A stretch of 27,770 nucleotides of DNA from an uncultured Acetatifactor sp. (GCA_910586435.1 CAJUGT010000021.1:1-27770), one strand, 5' to 3'; counted from the first letter of the stretch, positions 14,934-23,661 are shown. A program made the numbers and translations. Notes: generated from the letters alone by a model not told the origin.

Positions 14934-15572
14934 ATGAAAGTTTTATCAGTGAAAGATCCTGCGTTTCGGAAATACGGCAGGGTGATTACAAATGTGGATT
15001 TCAGCGGATTGGTGGAAGCTTTGGGGAAGACACCAGTTCCTGAAGGCGTGGTCTATGAACCCAGCGTAACGGAGCTGGAAGCCCTGCCTGTAAAACAGGT
15101 GGTTGAGCAGGTAACATATGGTGAACTGCCAATTCAGATTGGGTATTGTAATGGTCATAATGTGATGCTGAATGCTCTGGAGTACCACAGGAGTTCCGAA
15201 GTCAATGTGGCGGCCACGGATGCGGTGCTGATGCTGGGGATGCAGCAGGATGTGGAAGAAGATTTTACTTATGACACATCCAAAGTGGAGGCATTTTTGA
15301 TTCCTGCGGGGACTGCGGTGGAGGTATACGCAACCACGCTGCATTATGCGCCCTGCGGCGTGGACGGCAAGGGTTTTCAGGTTGCTGTCATTCTTCCCAA
15401 GGGAACCAATTATCCTTTAAATGAAGCACATGAAAAGGTGGCGGATGGAAGCGCGAAAAATGAGGACGCATTGATTACCGCTGCCAATAAATGGCTTATC
15501 GGACATGCGGAGGGCGGACTGGACGAAGGAGTGTTCCTGGGATTAAAAGGCGAGAATTTGAAGTTGTCATAA
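14934..15572 (+). CDS. DUF4867 family protein
   Basis: A 212-residue protein matching in length and sequence style the Firmicute DUF4867 family. It starts MKVLSVKDPAFRKYGRVI and contains QIGYCNGHNVMLNALEYHRSSEVN, then VLMLGMQQD, then FLIPAGTAVEVYATTLHYAPC. The His/Glu-bearing strands (GHN, EYH, LHYAPC) and the 'G-x-V-E-V' pattern suggest a cupin-like double-stranded beta-helix that could bind metal and a small acid or sugar; family genes are often next to carbohydrate genes. The function has not been shown. A strong GGAGG lies before ATG 14934. The gene has its own promoter and a long leader, so post-initiation control is possible. No clear terminator follows directly. Confidence 0.8.
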   Translation: MKVLSVKDPAFRKYGRVITNVDFSGLVEALGKTPVPEGVVYEPSVTELEALPVKQVVEQVTYGELPIQIGYCNGHNVMLNALEYHRSSEVNVAATDAVLMLGMQQDVEEDFTYDTSKVEAFLIPAGTAVEVYATTLHYAPCGVDGKGFQVAVILPKGTNYPLNEAHEKVADGSAKNEDALITAANKWLIGHAEGGLDEGVFLGLKGENLKLS

Positions 15573-15589
15573 CATATAGTATTACAGGG

Positions 15590-15885
15590 GTGGCGAAACG
15601 GTTCCGGCCCTATGGGAGCAAATAGCCTTTTACAAAAAGCGCTCTTGAGGGTGCATAGAGATAAAGAACAGTAAGGGAGATGAGAGACAATGGCGCGAAC
15701 ATCTCCCTTTTGTGACCAAAATGCAACACAGAGACGTTGGCATACCAGTTTATTCCCGCAGGCAATGAGCCAAGCGGCCGTGCTTGCACGGACAGTTGGC
15801 GAATGCTGCGAGGGTCAAATACCCCGCCCCTTGAGGCGTTGCAAGCTTGATACCCCGTTGCTTGCAGCGGGGTCTTTGATTTGAA
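15590..15885 (+). ncRNA. GC-rich hairpin cluster, candidate structured RNA or repeat
   Basis: This gene-free stretch contains, in order, AAGGGAGAT/ATCTCCCTT (15673-15681 with 15701-15709), CCGTGC-TT-GCACGG (15778-15791), CGCC/GGCG (15825-15838) and a terminator-like 10-bp hairpin (15852-15873). The composition is clearly richer in GC than the AT-rich 15890-16133 that follows. A 64-codon frame (15690-15884) has no ribosome binding site and no coding pattern. It may be a structured RNA ending at the terminator, or several dispersed palindromic repeats. No good promoter was seen, so confidence is low. Confidence 0.35.
15852..15880 (+). terminator. Rho-independent terminator-like hairpin
   Basis: ACCCCG (15852-15857) pairs with CGGGGT (15868-15873). 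The inner bases TTGC/GCAG extend the stem to about 10 bp with one G-U pair. CTTTGATTT follows. It is a good stem with a modest T-tract and ends whatever is transcribed from 15573 onward. Confidence 0.65.
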
Positions 15886-15889
15886 AAGT

Positions 15890-16133
15890 TACTAACAGAG
15901 GATAAATTAGGAAGTTTAGCAACTTAAGGAACAAGAATTTATACAGAAAATATTTTATAGAATATATATGTGTCAACAGAATGGTTTGATGAGAGCAGAA
16001 AAGATTTAGTTGAATGGTATAAATGGCATACATTATTAATGCTAATAATATTAGGGTTTTTGCAACTAAATAAGATACTGAATGTATGGGGTTTTTGATA
16101 GTTTGAGATGCGAAGTGAGGTGGAGGCCACAAA
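15890..16133. other. AT-rich upstream region of the AlbA_2 gene
   Basis: There is no gene. It holds an inverted repeat TTTAGTTG (16005-16012) / CAACTAAA (16063-16070) around an AT-rich centre that includes an extended -10-like TGGTATAAA (16015-16023). It is probably the control region of the following gene. The sharp drop in GC suggests the gene and its promoter were acquired together. Confidence 0.4.
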
Positions 16134-17474
16134 ATGGCAGAGAGTCAAAATATAGAATGGAAAGAGTCGTGGCGTGATGAATATCTTAAATGGATATGTG
16201 GATTTGCGAATGCGCAGGGAGGTAAAATATATATTGGAACACGAGATGATGGAACGGTAATTGGGGTGAGTAATTCAAAAAAGTTGTTAGAAGATATTCC
16301 CAACAAAATTCAGAACAAACTGGGAATTATGGCAGATGTAAATTTGTTTACGGAAGGCGGATTGGATTATATTGAGATTGTCGTTAATCCATGGTCGTTT
16401 CCTGTAAATTATGATGGAGAATATCATTATAGAAGCGGCAGTACAAAACAATTGCTGCGAGGAAATGCATTAACTAATTTTTTAATGTCAAAGACTGGAT
16501 TGAAATGGGATGCAGCAACGATATCCAATATTGAGATAGCTGATTTAGATCAGGAGAGTTTTGATATTTTTAGAAGAGAAGCACTACGAAGCGGAAGGAT
16601 GTCAAAAGAAGATTTGGATATTGAGAATGCCGAATTGTTAGAAAAATTAGATCTTATATCAGATGGAAAGCTTAAACGTGCAGGCGCATTGTGTTTTTAC
16701 CGTAAACCAGAAAAGATTATTGGTGGCTGCTATGTAAAAATCGGCAAATTTGAAGGCAGTGAGTTATTATATCAGGACGAAGTACATGGTTCTTTGCTTA
16801 TTTTAGCAGATAGGGTGATTGACCTGATCTATTTAAAATATTTGAAGGCAGCAATTTCTTATTATAAAGAAACAAGAGTGGAGACATATCCTTTTGCTCG
16901 TGATGCCGTAAGAGAGGCTGTTTTTAATGCTTTGATTCATTGTAATTGGGCTGACAATGTTCCAGTACAAATACGTATTGAAGATGAGGCCATGTATATC
17001 AGCAACTGTAGTATGTTGCCCTTTGGTTGGACGGTTGAGACCCTTTTGAGTACTCATGTATCAAAACCTTACAATCCGGATATTGCAAGAGTATTTTATC
17101 GTGCAGGATATATCGAAAGCTGGGGACGAGGCATTCAGAAAATTCGGGATGCCTGCAAAAATCTTGGAGTGGACGACCCGAAGTATATTGTTCATGGAGA
17201 AGATATCATGGTGAAATTTACTGCTCTTCAGAATACTAAAGTGTCAGATTTCAAAGCCCCAAATGTCACAAAAGATGTCACAAAGGATGTCTCAATAGAA
17301 GTAAAAATATTAGCACTGATTAAAGAAAATGCATCTATTACCACTACTGAAATGGCAAAACGACTGTTTGTTAACAGGCGCACAGTTCAAAGGGGCCTGG
17401 ATGTATTGAAGGGCAAAGGGAAAATAGAACGTAAAGGCGGCAAACGATACGGATATTGGGAAATTTGTGAGTAG
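16134..17474 (+). CDS. AlbA_2 (Schlafen-type) ATP-binding protein with C-terminal winged helix
   Basis: The 446-residue protein shows the classical three-part layout. Residues about 5-110 are the AlbA_2/Schlafen domain (NIEWKESW, CGFANAQGGKIYIG, DDGTVIGV). Residues about 250-350 are the HATPase_c_4 region (FARDAVREAVFNALIHCNW, SRP-like loop LLSTHVSKPYNPDIARVFYRAGYIESWGRGIQKI). Residues about 385-446 form a winged helix (ITTTEMAKRLFVNRRTVQRG, then LKGKGKIERKGGKRYGYW). An unusual TKDVTKDV repeat links the last two. Such proteins are annotated as transcriptional regulators or RNA-targeting defence proteins; the target is unknown. The gene is lower in GC than its neighbours. It ends 84 bp before the helicase start. 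Confidence 0.85.
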   Translation: MAESQNIEWKESWRDEYLKWICGFANAQGGKIYIGTRDDGTVIGVSNSKKLLEDIPNKIQNKLGIMADVNLFTEGGLDYIEIVVNPWSFPVNYDGEYHYRSGSTKQLLRGNALTNFLMSKTGLKWDAATISNIEIADLDQESFDIFRREALRSGRMSKEDLDIENAELLEKLDLISDGKLKRAGALCFYRKPEKIIGGCYVKIGKFEGSELLYQDEVHGSLLILADRVIDLIYLKYLKAAISYYKETRVETYPFARDAVREAVFNALIHCNWADNVPVQIRIEDEAMYISNCSMLPFGWTVETLLSTHVSKPYNPDIARVFYRAGYIESWGRGIQKIRDACKNLGVDDPKYIVHGEDIMVKFTALQNTKVSDFKAPNVTKDVTKDVSIEVKILALIKENASITTTEMAKRLFVNRRTVQRGLDVLKGKGKIERKGGKRYGYWEICE

Positions 17475-17557
17475 CTTTTATGTTACAATCGTTTTGTTGT
17501 CGGACCAAAAAGGAAGGGACATGCCAAAGGTGTGTAATGGAGGAGGCAAATCGGAAT

Positions 17558-19750
17558 ATGGCGATAGATTTATTAGAGGAAGAAGAGTACCTGAAAGGCT
17601 TATGTCAGGAACTGAGGAAGGCAGCTGAAAAGCTTGTGAAGACGACGGAGTATTATTCGGACCATGCTCAGGAGGCAATGAAATATATATGGGAGAATCA
17701 GAGTGATTTCGATGGTGCCGAACTAAGATTTAATTTGGGCTCTCTGGACCAGACAGTGAATTCGGGAGAGCGGGCAGAGGTCAGGCTTCGTCATATTTTC
17801 AAAATGCTGGATTCTCCTTATTTCGCGCGGATTGATTTCCGGATGGCGGGGGATGCGATGCCTGAGAAAATTTATATTGGCAAGTTTTCTTTCTGGGATA
17901 TGAGAAGCCCCTATATGGTATATGATTGGAGAGCGCCTATCTCGAGTATGTATTATGAATTTGAGAAAGGGGAAGCTTACTATGAAGCGCCCAAGGGGCG
18001 TATGGAAGGGGTAATTGAGTGTAAAAGGCAGTACAGAATTCAAAAGGGAATTCTGGAATATGCTTTGGAAAGTGATATCAGTATAGAAGATGAAATTCTG
18101 CAAAAGGAACTTTCCAAAAGCTCGGACCACAAAATGCGGGACATTGTGGGAACCATTCAAAAGGAACAAAACCGCCTGATACGGAATGAATCGGAGATAT
18201 TGATTATACAGGGAGTGGCGGGTTCGGGAAAAACTTCCATTGCGTTGCATAGAATCGCTTATTTCCTGTATCGTTTTCGGGAGGAAATTTCGGCAGAAAA
18301 TTTTCTTATTATTTCGCCCAATGGAATCTTTGTGGATTACATTTCCAATGTCCTGCCGGAACTGGGGGAAGAGAATATCCAAAATGTGGGGATGGATGAT
18401 ATTGCGGCCTTACAACTGCGGGAAGGGAGGAAGCTGGAACGCCCCAGGATAGAAGGCCCTAAAACGGAAAGCCTGAAGACAGGAAATCCCAGGTCAGAAA
18501 ACCTGGAGACGGAAAGCCTGAAGACAGAAGGCCCTAAGACGGAAGGCCTGAAGACAGAAAGACATCTGAAGATGGAACATCTTTATCATCAAGCTGAGCG
18601 CTTCCAGATGGTGAGGGATGAAGCATGGCAGGAAAGAAATGAGTTTAAATCCATGGAGATATTTGTCCGCAGGCTGGATGAATACCTGGCACGATGTGAT
18701 AGAGAAAATTTTGTTTGGGAGGATTATCCCTATGAAGGAGGCATCATAGAATCCAGTTTCATAAAAAAGCGTTATATGAGGCAAATGGGGCTTCCGGTCA
18801 GACGCCGTTTGGAAGATATTGCCATGGCCATGGCGGAGGAACTCAGAATCCAGAGGAAGGCAAAGGGCTTTGGCACTCACAAGAAAAATATACTGGAATG
18901 GCTTATGTCAAAATTTCGTTACAATGATCCCCTGGAATTGTATTGGAATTTTTATCGGGAAATGGGAAGGGAAGATTTATTTCTATGGGACGAGAGTAAG
19001 GAATTGGAAAGTGGGGATATTTTTCCCCTCATTTATGTGAAGATGTATCTGGACGGCGGTGTGGACAATAGAAAAATCAAGCATTTGGTTATAGATGAGA
19101 TGCAGGATTACACCCCCATTCAATATGCTGTTCTCAATCGTCTGTATCCATGTGGGAAGACCATTTTGGGAGATTTTTCTCAGGATGTGGTTCCTTTTAC
19201 CCATGGTTCGCTGGCGTTTCTGAATAAAATGTATCCCGGTGCTCAAGTGGTGGAGATATGAAAAAGTTACCGTTCCACATGTGAAATAATGAATTTTGCC
19301 TGCAAGATACGACAACAGGATATGGAACCGGTGCTGCGTCACGGGGAGGAACCAGAGGTGAAATCCTGCGCCGATGACAATGAAATGCGGGGACAGCTGC
19401 TGGAAATCGTTCAAAGGACAGTTTCCGCGGAAGGCAGTGTCAAATGTGGAATTCTGTGTAAGAATCTGGCACAGGCGGAAGAAGTGTTTCTATGGCTGGA
19501 AGGCAGAATGCGGATGCATCCGAAACTGCATCTTTTGACTTATGACAGTGATACCTTTTATGATGGCATAATGGTCACAACAATTCCTGCGGCTAAAGGA
19601 CTTGAATTTGACGAAGTAGTGATACCGGATGTGGATGACAGCAATTATTTCACGGAATATGACAGAGGACTTCTCTATGTTGGATGTACAAGGGCCATGC
19701 ACAGGCTTACGCTTCTGTATTGCGGCAAGGCAAGCCGATTCCTTTCTTAG
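17558..19750 (+). pseudogene. HelD-like UvrD/Rep-family helicase, interrupted by an in-frame TGA
   Basis: A HelD-type superfamily-1 helicase (HelD recycles RNA polymerase in Firmicutes) of about 730 codons, close to the family's usual 700-770. The start ATG 17558 follows GGAGGAGG at 17539-17546 and gives MAIDLLEEEEYLKGLCQEL; ATG 17537 is an alternative. Walker A is IIQGVAGSGKTSIALHRIAY, Walker B is HLVIDEMQDYTPIQYAVL, and motif III is ILGDFSQDV. Directly after QVVEI, a TGA (19259-19261) stands at the first residue before KSYRSTCEIM (motif IV), and the same frame then runs unbroken to 19750 with IPAAKGLEFDEVVIP and LLYVGCTRAMHRL (motifs V/VI). One base change could create the stop, for example AGA to TGA. 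A 15-bp tandem repeat occupies 18440-18559. The truncated 567-residue product lacks motifs IV-VI and should be inactive. Confidence 0.8.
18440..18559 (+). repeat. 15-bp tandem repeat inside the helicase gene
   Basis: Eight units of 15 bp in frame encode RPRIE, GPKTE, SLKTG, NPRSE, NLETE, SLKTE, GPKTE and GLKTE. The unit resembles GGCCTGAAGACAGAA. It lies between the helicase Walker A region and the rest of domain 1, in a charged, probably disordered linker. Some units are nearly identical, so slippage is likely and copy number may vary. Confidence 0.85.
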
Positions 19751-19965
19751 GAAGCGGTTAGCAGGGGCGGGAGTGGAATCACGCAAATGCAGGAATCTGA
19801 AGCTGAGAGAGGTATGTTCAAGTAGTATGTGCTTGATGAATGGAGCTGTCATGTGAATCAAACAGACAGTGGTATTTTGCTGTTTTACAGCAAAGGGGAA
19901 AGCGGAGGGGCTGGAAAGTGCCGGATTGGTACTTCAATCAAAATCTGATTTGGAGGAAGCATAAA

Positions 19966-20532
19966 ATGGATTTTATTCAAATGCTGCGTGAAGACAATGA
20001 TTTGTCAGACTTGTTATGTGATGTTTGTGATGTGGAAATTTTTCCGGAATTTAAGGCGCCTCAGGATGAATCCGGGCATCTGACGTATAACATCTCCGGA
20101 AAGACATTTGCCAGAGCTGGTTCCGGAAGTGAGTATATTTTACTTGAGGACGGTTCCATAGGTTTTTGGGGAAGTGAAGGCGCATGTGGCAGAATTGCGG
20201 ATAATCTGAAAGAGTTTTTTGAATTTATGATAAATTGTCCATACTGGGTAGATTACTTAGAGGAAGGGGAATATGAAGACAGGGAGGAGCTTGAGGAGTT
20301 TGCGAGAGAAGTCTTTGAGGAGCATGTAGTGAATGCCAAGGATATTGAGTTTGATTTACCCGAAGCACAGCAGGAACTGGCGAATCGTTTGGGCATAGAG
20401 AAGAAAGAGGAGGTTGCGGATATTTTGCTGCGTTTTTATCATTGTACAAAGCGTGAACCTCGTTTTATCTCAACCTACACAGAAGATGATGGCAGTATGC
20501 ACAGTGGTACAGGCTCATTGTTTGACCGTTGA
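19966..20532 (+). CDS. Acidic hypothetical protein, possibly SMI1/KNR4 (SUKH)-like
   Basis: The protein is 188 residues from ATG 19966, preceded by GGAGG at 19951-19955; the upstream ATG at 19840 has no ribosome binding site and unlikely sequence. The segment FARAGSGSEYILLEDGSIGF, then ADNLKEFFEFMINCPYWVDYL, is the pattern of SUKH-like proteins: a glycine-rich strand, then a 'xxFxEFL' helix. The remainder is acidic, with a helical EYEDREELEEFAREVFEEHV segment and a C-terminal part ending TGSLFDR. SUKH proteins often act as immunity proteins or general scaffolds, but no toxin gene is visible here. The function is therefore open. Its stop codon lies inside the dyad TTTGACCG/CGGTCAAA (20521-20565). 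Confidence 0.6.
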   Translation: MDFIQMLREDNDLSDLLCDVCDVEIFPEFKAPQDESGHLTYNISGKTFARAGSGSEYILLEDGSIGFWGSEGACGRIADNLKEFFEFMINCPYWVDYLEEGEYEDREELEEFAREVFEEHVVNAKDIEFDLPEAQQELANRLGIEKKEEVADILLRFYHCTKREPRFISTYTEDDGSMHSGTGSLFDR

Positions 20533-20648
20533 CGATTTTTCGTAACAGTGCGGTTTTCGGTCAAACTGTTTATACTGTGTTATTTGTTTTGGCGGCACCT
20601 GTTCATTCCGAAATTCCTGTCAAGTGGAGGATAGCTGAGAAAAAAAGA

Positions 20649-20960
20649 TTGTCTGGATAAGGTAAAAGTGGTATAATGTTGACACAGAAAAACATTGTGT
20701 CAACTGTTGATTCCATGCGCGCTAAGGTACACGAGAATATGGTATAATGTTGACACTGAAGGGCATTGTGTCAACTGTTGATTCCATGCGCGCTAAGGCG
20801 CGCAAAATCATGGTATAATGTCCATATTCAAGGTAGGAAACGGCCGAATGGCCATCCATGCTATGATTGAATTGTAATCATGGTATAATTGCAATTTCAA
20901 GGTAGGAAACGGCCGAATGGCCATCCATGCCATGATTGAATTGTAATCATGGTATAATTG
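20649..20960 (+). promoter_or_regulatory. Tandem array of five extended -10 boxes with palindromes
   Basis: TGGTATAAT occurs five times in the same orientation, with TATAAT at 20672, 20743, 20814, 20884 and 20953 (spacings 71, 71, 70 and 69 bp). The first also has TTGTCT (20649-20654) 17 bp upstream; the others have no good -35. Two unit types occur. The A units (20678-20748, 20749-20819) carry GTTGACAC/GTGTCAAC hairpins. In A2 a TGCGCGC/GCGCGCA hairpin follows. The B units (20820-20889, 20890-20958) carry GGCC-GAAT-GGCC and ATGATT/AATCAT hairpins. Across A2/B1 the flanks change while the core ATCATGGTATAAT stays. The array sits about 130 bp before an aldo/keto reductase gene and points at it. 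Confidence 0.8.
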
Positions 20961-21085
20961 CAATTAAGCCAGCGCATGGAGAAAGCGTGGGGCGGAAAAT
21001 GAAAGCGGCAGGATGTGGGCTATTGCAGTGGAATTAATCCGTTTGTTATGGTACCGGCGGGATTGCTGCGGAACAGGAGAAGAGA

Positions 21086-22078
21086 ATGGAATATATTGCG
21101 GATACTACAAGGTATGAACAGATGCAGTATAATCGCTGCGGCAGGAGCGGTCTTATGCTTCCGGCGGTTTCCATGGGACTATGGCATAATTTTGGTTCCA
21201 ACGGGAACTTTGAAACCATGCAGTCTATGTGTCATACTGCTTTTGACTGCGGAATTACACATTTTGACCTTGCGAATAATTATGGACCGGTGCCGGGAGC
21301 GGCGGAGGAGAATTTCGGGCGTATCCTTCAAAAGGGACTGGGACAATATCGGGATGAACTGGTAATATCCACAAAGGCGGGCTATGATATGTGGCCTGGA
21401 CCTTATGGAGACTGGGGCAGTAAGAAATATTTGGTGGCCAGCCTTGACCAAAGTCTGAAGCGTATGGGACTTGACTATGTGGATATTTATTATCACCACA
21501 GACCTGACCCCAAAACGCCGCTGGAGGAAACCGCAAGGGCTCTGGATGGTATCGTCAGAAGCGGAAAGGCGCTTTATGTGGGTATTTCCAATTATAATAA
21601 AGAGCAGACAATTGCCATAGCGGAACTGTTTGCCCAAATGGGAACACCGTTTATCATTAATCAGAGGAAATATTCCATGTTGGTAAGGGATATTGAGAAA
21701 GATGGGCTGAAAGAGTATGCGGCTGCAAACGGAATTGGAATTATTACATTCTGTCCTTTGGCGCAGGGGCTTTTGACAGACAGGTATGTGAACGGTATCC
21801 CGGAGGACAGCAGAATTCGCACGGATGGCCGTTTCCTGAAAGAGAATGCCATTACAGAAGAGATGCTGGGCAAGATTCGGAAGCTTGGAGCGCTGGCATC
21901 ACAGCGAGGACAGACCCTGGCGCAGATGGCTCTGGCATGGATTATGCGGGATGGGGATATTACCAGTGTATTAATTGGGGCATCCCGTGCGTCACAGATT
22001 TTGGATAATGTAAAAATGATAGAAAATATGGAGTTTAGCGAAGAAGAACGCGCTAAAATAGAAGAAATTCTTGCGTAA
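21086..22078 (+). CDS. gpr: Aldo/keto reductase, YghZ/L-glyceraldehyde 3-phosphate reductase type
   Basis: The 330-residue protein resembles E. coli YghZ (Gpr) nearly end to end: RYEQMQYNRCGRSGL near the start, THFDLANNYGP, STKAGYDMWPGPYGDWGSKK, and LIGASRASQI near the end. The AKR tetrad is D61, Y66, K97 and H138. Gpr reduces L-glyceraldehyde 3-phosphate and detoxifies aldehydes such as methylglyoxal using NADPH; the E. coli activity is established, transfer here is by similarity. AGGAGAAGAGA before ATG 21086 is the ribosome binding site. It is preceded by the five-box promoter array, and a clean terminator follows, so it is transcribed alone. Nothing is missing from the catalytic residues. 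Confidence 0.88.
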   Translation: MEYIADTTRYEQMQYNRCGRSGLMLPAVSMGLWHNFGSNGNFETMQSMCHTAFDCGITHFDLANNYGPVPGAAEENFGRILQKGLGQYRDELVISTKAGYDMWPGPYGDWGSKKYLVASLDQSLKRMGLDYVDIYYHHRPDPKTPLEETARALDGIVRSGKALYVGISNYNKEQTIAIAELFAQMGTPFIINQRKYSMLVRDIEKDGLKEYAAANGIGIITFCPLAQGLLTDRYVNGIPEDSRIRTDGRFLKENAITEEMLGKIRKLGALASQRGQTLAQMALAWIMRDGDITSVLIGASRASQILDNVKMIENMEFSEEERAKIEEILA

Positions 22079-22083
22079 GCGTG

Positions 22084-22110
22084 AAAAGCCCGGCGGTTAG
22101 TCGGGCTTTT
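22084..22110 (+). terminator. Rho-independent terminator after the aldo/keto reductase gene
   Basis: AAAAGCCCG (22084-22092) pairs with CGGGCTTTT (22102-22110), a 9-bp stem with a 9-nt loop ending in T residues, 5 bp after the stop codon. It works symmetrically on both strands. Confidence 0.9.
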
Positions 22111-22164
22111 GTGATAATTTGTATACTTTGAAGAGAAATGGTTATGGCCGGGAAGAGGGAATAT

Positions 22165-23661
22165 ATGAGAAGAAAGAATACCTGGAAGATTCGTCAATGG
22201 GGATGCCTTATGCTGGCGGCGGTTCTACTGGCAGGCTGTGGAAATGGAGAAGGAACGATTCCCTATGGGGAGTTACCCTATGAGAATACAAGAGGGACAG
22301 CTGCGCCGGAAACGGACGACATGCAGGACCAGCCAGGCGATGCGGGCATGAAGGACGGTCAGGTTCAGCCAGGCGATGCAGAAATGAAAGACGGTCAGGT
22401 TCAGTCAGGCGATGCAGGCATGAAGGACGGCCAGGTTCAGCCAGGTGACGCAGGCGTGGAAGAAGGCCAGGTTCAGCCAGGCGATGCAGGCATGAAGGAC
22501 GGCCAGGTTCAGCCAGGTGACGCAGGCGTGGAAGAAGGCCAGGTTCAGTCAGGCGATGCAGGCATAAAGGACGGGCCAGATTCTGCGGATGCATTGGATA
22601 CCATAGATGAATCCGGCGCGTCCGCAGATGAAAAAGAGAGCCTTGAACCGGAAATTACTCTGGTCATGGTGGGGGATATTCTATTGCATACGCCGGTGGC
22701 GGAGAGCGGAAAGACGGAGACAGGATATGATTTCAGCGCTGTCTTTGCCAATATGAAAGAACAGATAGAAGAAGCTGACTTGGCCTTGGTGAATCAGGAA
22801 GTGATATTGGGGGGAGAGGCTCTGGGAGTTTCCGGGTATCCTACTTTTAACGCGCCCTTTGAGCTTGGAGACGCTTTGGCGGATACGGGATTTGATGTGG
22901 TGCTTCACGCAACCAACCATGCGTTGGATAAAGGAAAGAACGGGATTTTAAACAGTATTTCGTTTTGGGAGGAAAACCATCCTGAAATTGCGGTTTTGGG
23001 CATACATGACAGCCAGGAAGGGCAGCAGGAAATATATGTCTATGAGCAGGAGGGCATACGAATTGCCATTTTGAATTACACCTATGGAACCAATGGCATT
23101 CCGCTGCCTGCGGACATGCCCTACGCAGTGGATATGCTGGAGAGAGAAAGAGTGATATCAGATTTGAAAAGGGCGGAAGAAATGGCGGATTTTACGATTG
23201 TCTGCCCTCACTGGGGAACAGAATATGTTCTGGAGGCCACCAGGGAACAGGAAAATTGGGCGGCGCTTTTTGCGGAAAACGGGGCGGACCTCATTTTGGG
23301 CACGCATCCCCATGTAATTGAGCCCGTTGTTTCATTGGAGGAGGGAGCCCTGGTATATTACTCTCTGGGAAATTTTGTCAACTGGACAGCCAGTTCCGGG
23401 GAAGGAATCGCCAACCGTATGGTGGGGGGCATGGCTCGTGTGACCATAGGGGTTGATGAGGAAGGGGAGACGGTGATTCGGTCTTATGATGTGGAACCCC
23501 TAATATGCCATGTGGAGTCAGGTTTTGGAGGGGTGACAGTGTATCCTCTTTCGGAGTATACGGAAGAATTGGCAGAAAGAAATGAAATTATAAAACAGGA
23601 CGGAAATTTTTCCCTGGAGTACTGTCGAAAATTGGTGAAAGATGTATTTGGCGAAGAGTGA
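22165..23661 (+). CDS. CapA-family (PGA_cap) metallophosphoesterase-like lipoprotein
   Basis: A 498-residue lipoprotein with lipobox LLAGC (Cys25) after a basic signal peptide, MRRKNTWKIRQWG. ATG 22165 was chosen over ATG 22138. A repeat linker follows at 22330-22581. Residues about 165-470 are the PGA_cap domain: EITLVMVGDILLH, DLALVNQEVIL, DVVLHATNHALDKGK, CPHWGTEY, and LILGTHPHVIEP with YYSLGNFV. The Asp, Asn-Glu, Asn-His, His and His-Pro-His residues form the likely metal-binding site. CapA is needed for capsular poly-gamma-glutamate synthesis in Bacillus, but many paralogues have unknown substrates. It would sit on the outer face of the membrane. No other poly-gamma-glutamate genes are nearby. 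GAGGGA is the likely ribosome binding site. Confidence 0.88.
   Translation: MRRKNTWKIRQWGCLMLAAVLLAGCGNGEGTIPYGELPYENTRGTAAPETDDMQDQPGDAGMKDGQVQPGDAEMKDGQVQSGDAGMKDGQVQPGDAGVEEGQVQPGDAGMKDGQVQPGDAGVEEGQVQSGDAGIKDGPDSADALDTIDESGASADEKESLEPEITLVMVGDILLHTPVAESGKTETGYDFSAVFANMKEQIEEADLALVNQEVILGGEALGVSGYPTFNAPFELGDALADTGFDVVLHATNHALDKGKNGILNSISFWEENHPEIAVLGIHDSQEGQQEIYVYEQEGIRIAILNYTYGTNGIPLPADMPYAVDMLERERVISDLKRAEEMADFTIVCPHWGTEYVLEATREQENWAALFAENGADLILGTHPHVIEPVVSLEEGALVYYSLGNFVNWTASSGEGIANRMVGGMARVTIGVDEEGETVIRSYDVEPLICHVESGFGGVTVYPLSEYTEELAERNEIIKQDGNFSLEYCRKLVKDVFGEE
22330..22581 (+). repeat. 36-bp tandem repeat encoding a 12-residue linker repeat
   Basis: Seven in-frame 36-bp units start at 22330, 22366, 22402, 22438, 22474, 22510 and 22546. 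They encode QPGDAGMKDGQV variants (with E for G, VEEGQV or IKDGPD). The linker separates the lipid anchor from the CapA-like domain and likely spans the cell wall. Confidence 0.93.

Noticed and set aside
15690..15884. 64-residue protein in the hairpin cluster
   Set aside because: No ribosome binding site or family resemblance, and the sequence is dominated by palindromes and a terminator.
19255..19265. Selenocysteine or programmed recoding at the helicase TGA
   Set aside because: No SECIS-like hairpin was seen just downstream, and HelD proteins are not known selenoproteins. A nonsense mutation or sequencing error is simpler.
20649..20960. CRISPR array
   Set aside because: The units are themselves similar, with no unique spacers between constant repeats, and the conserved part is a -10 box. 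There are no cas genes in the window.
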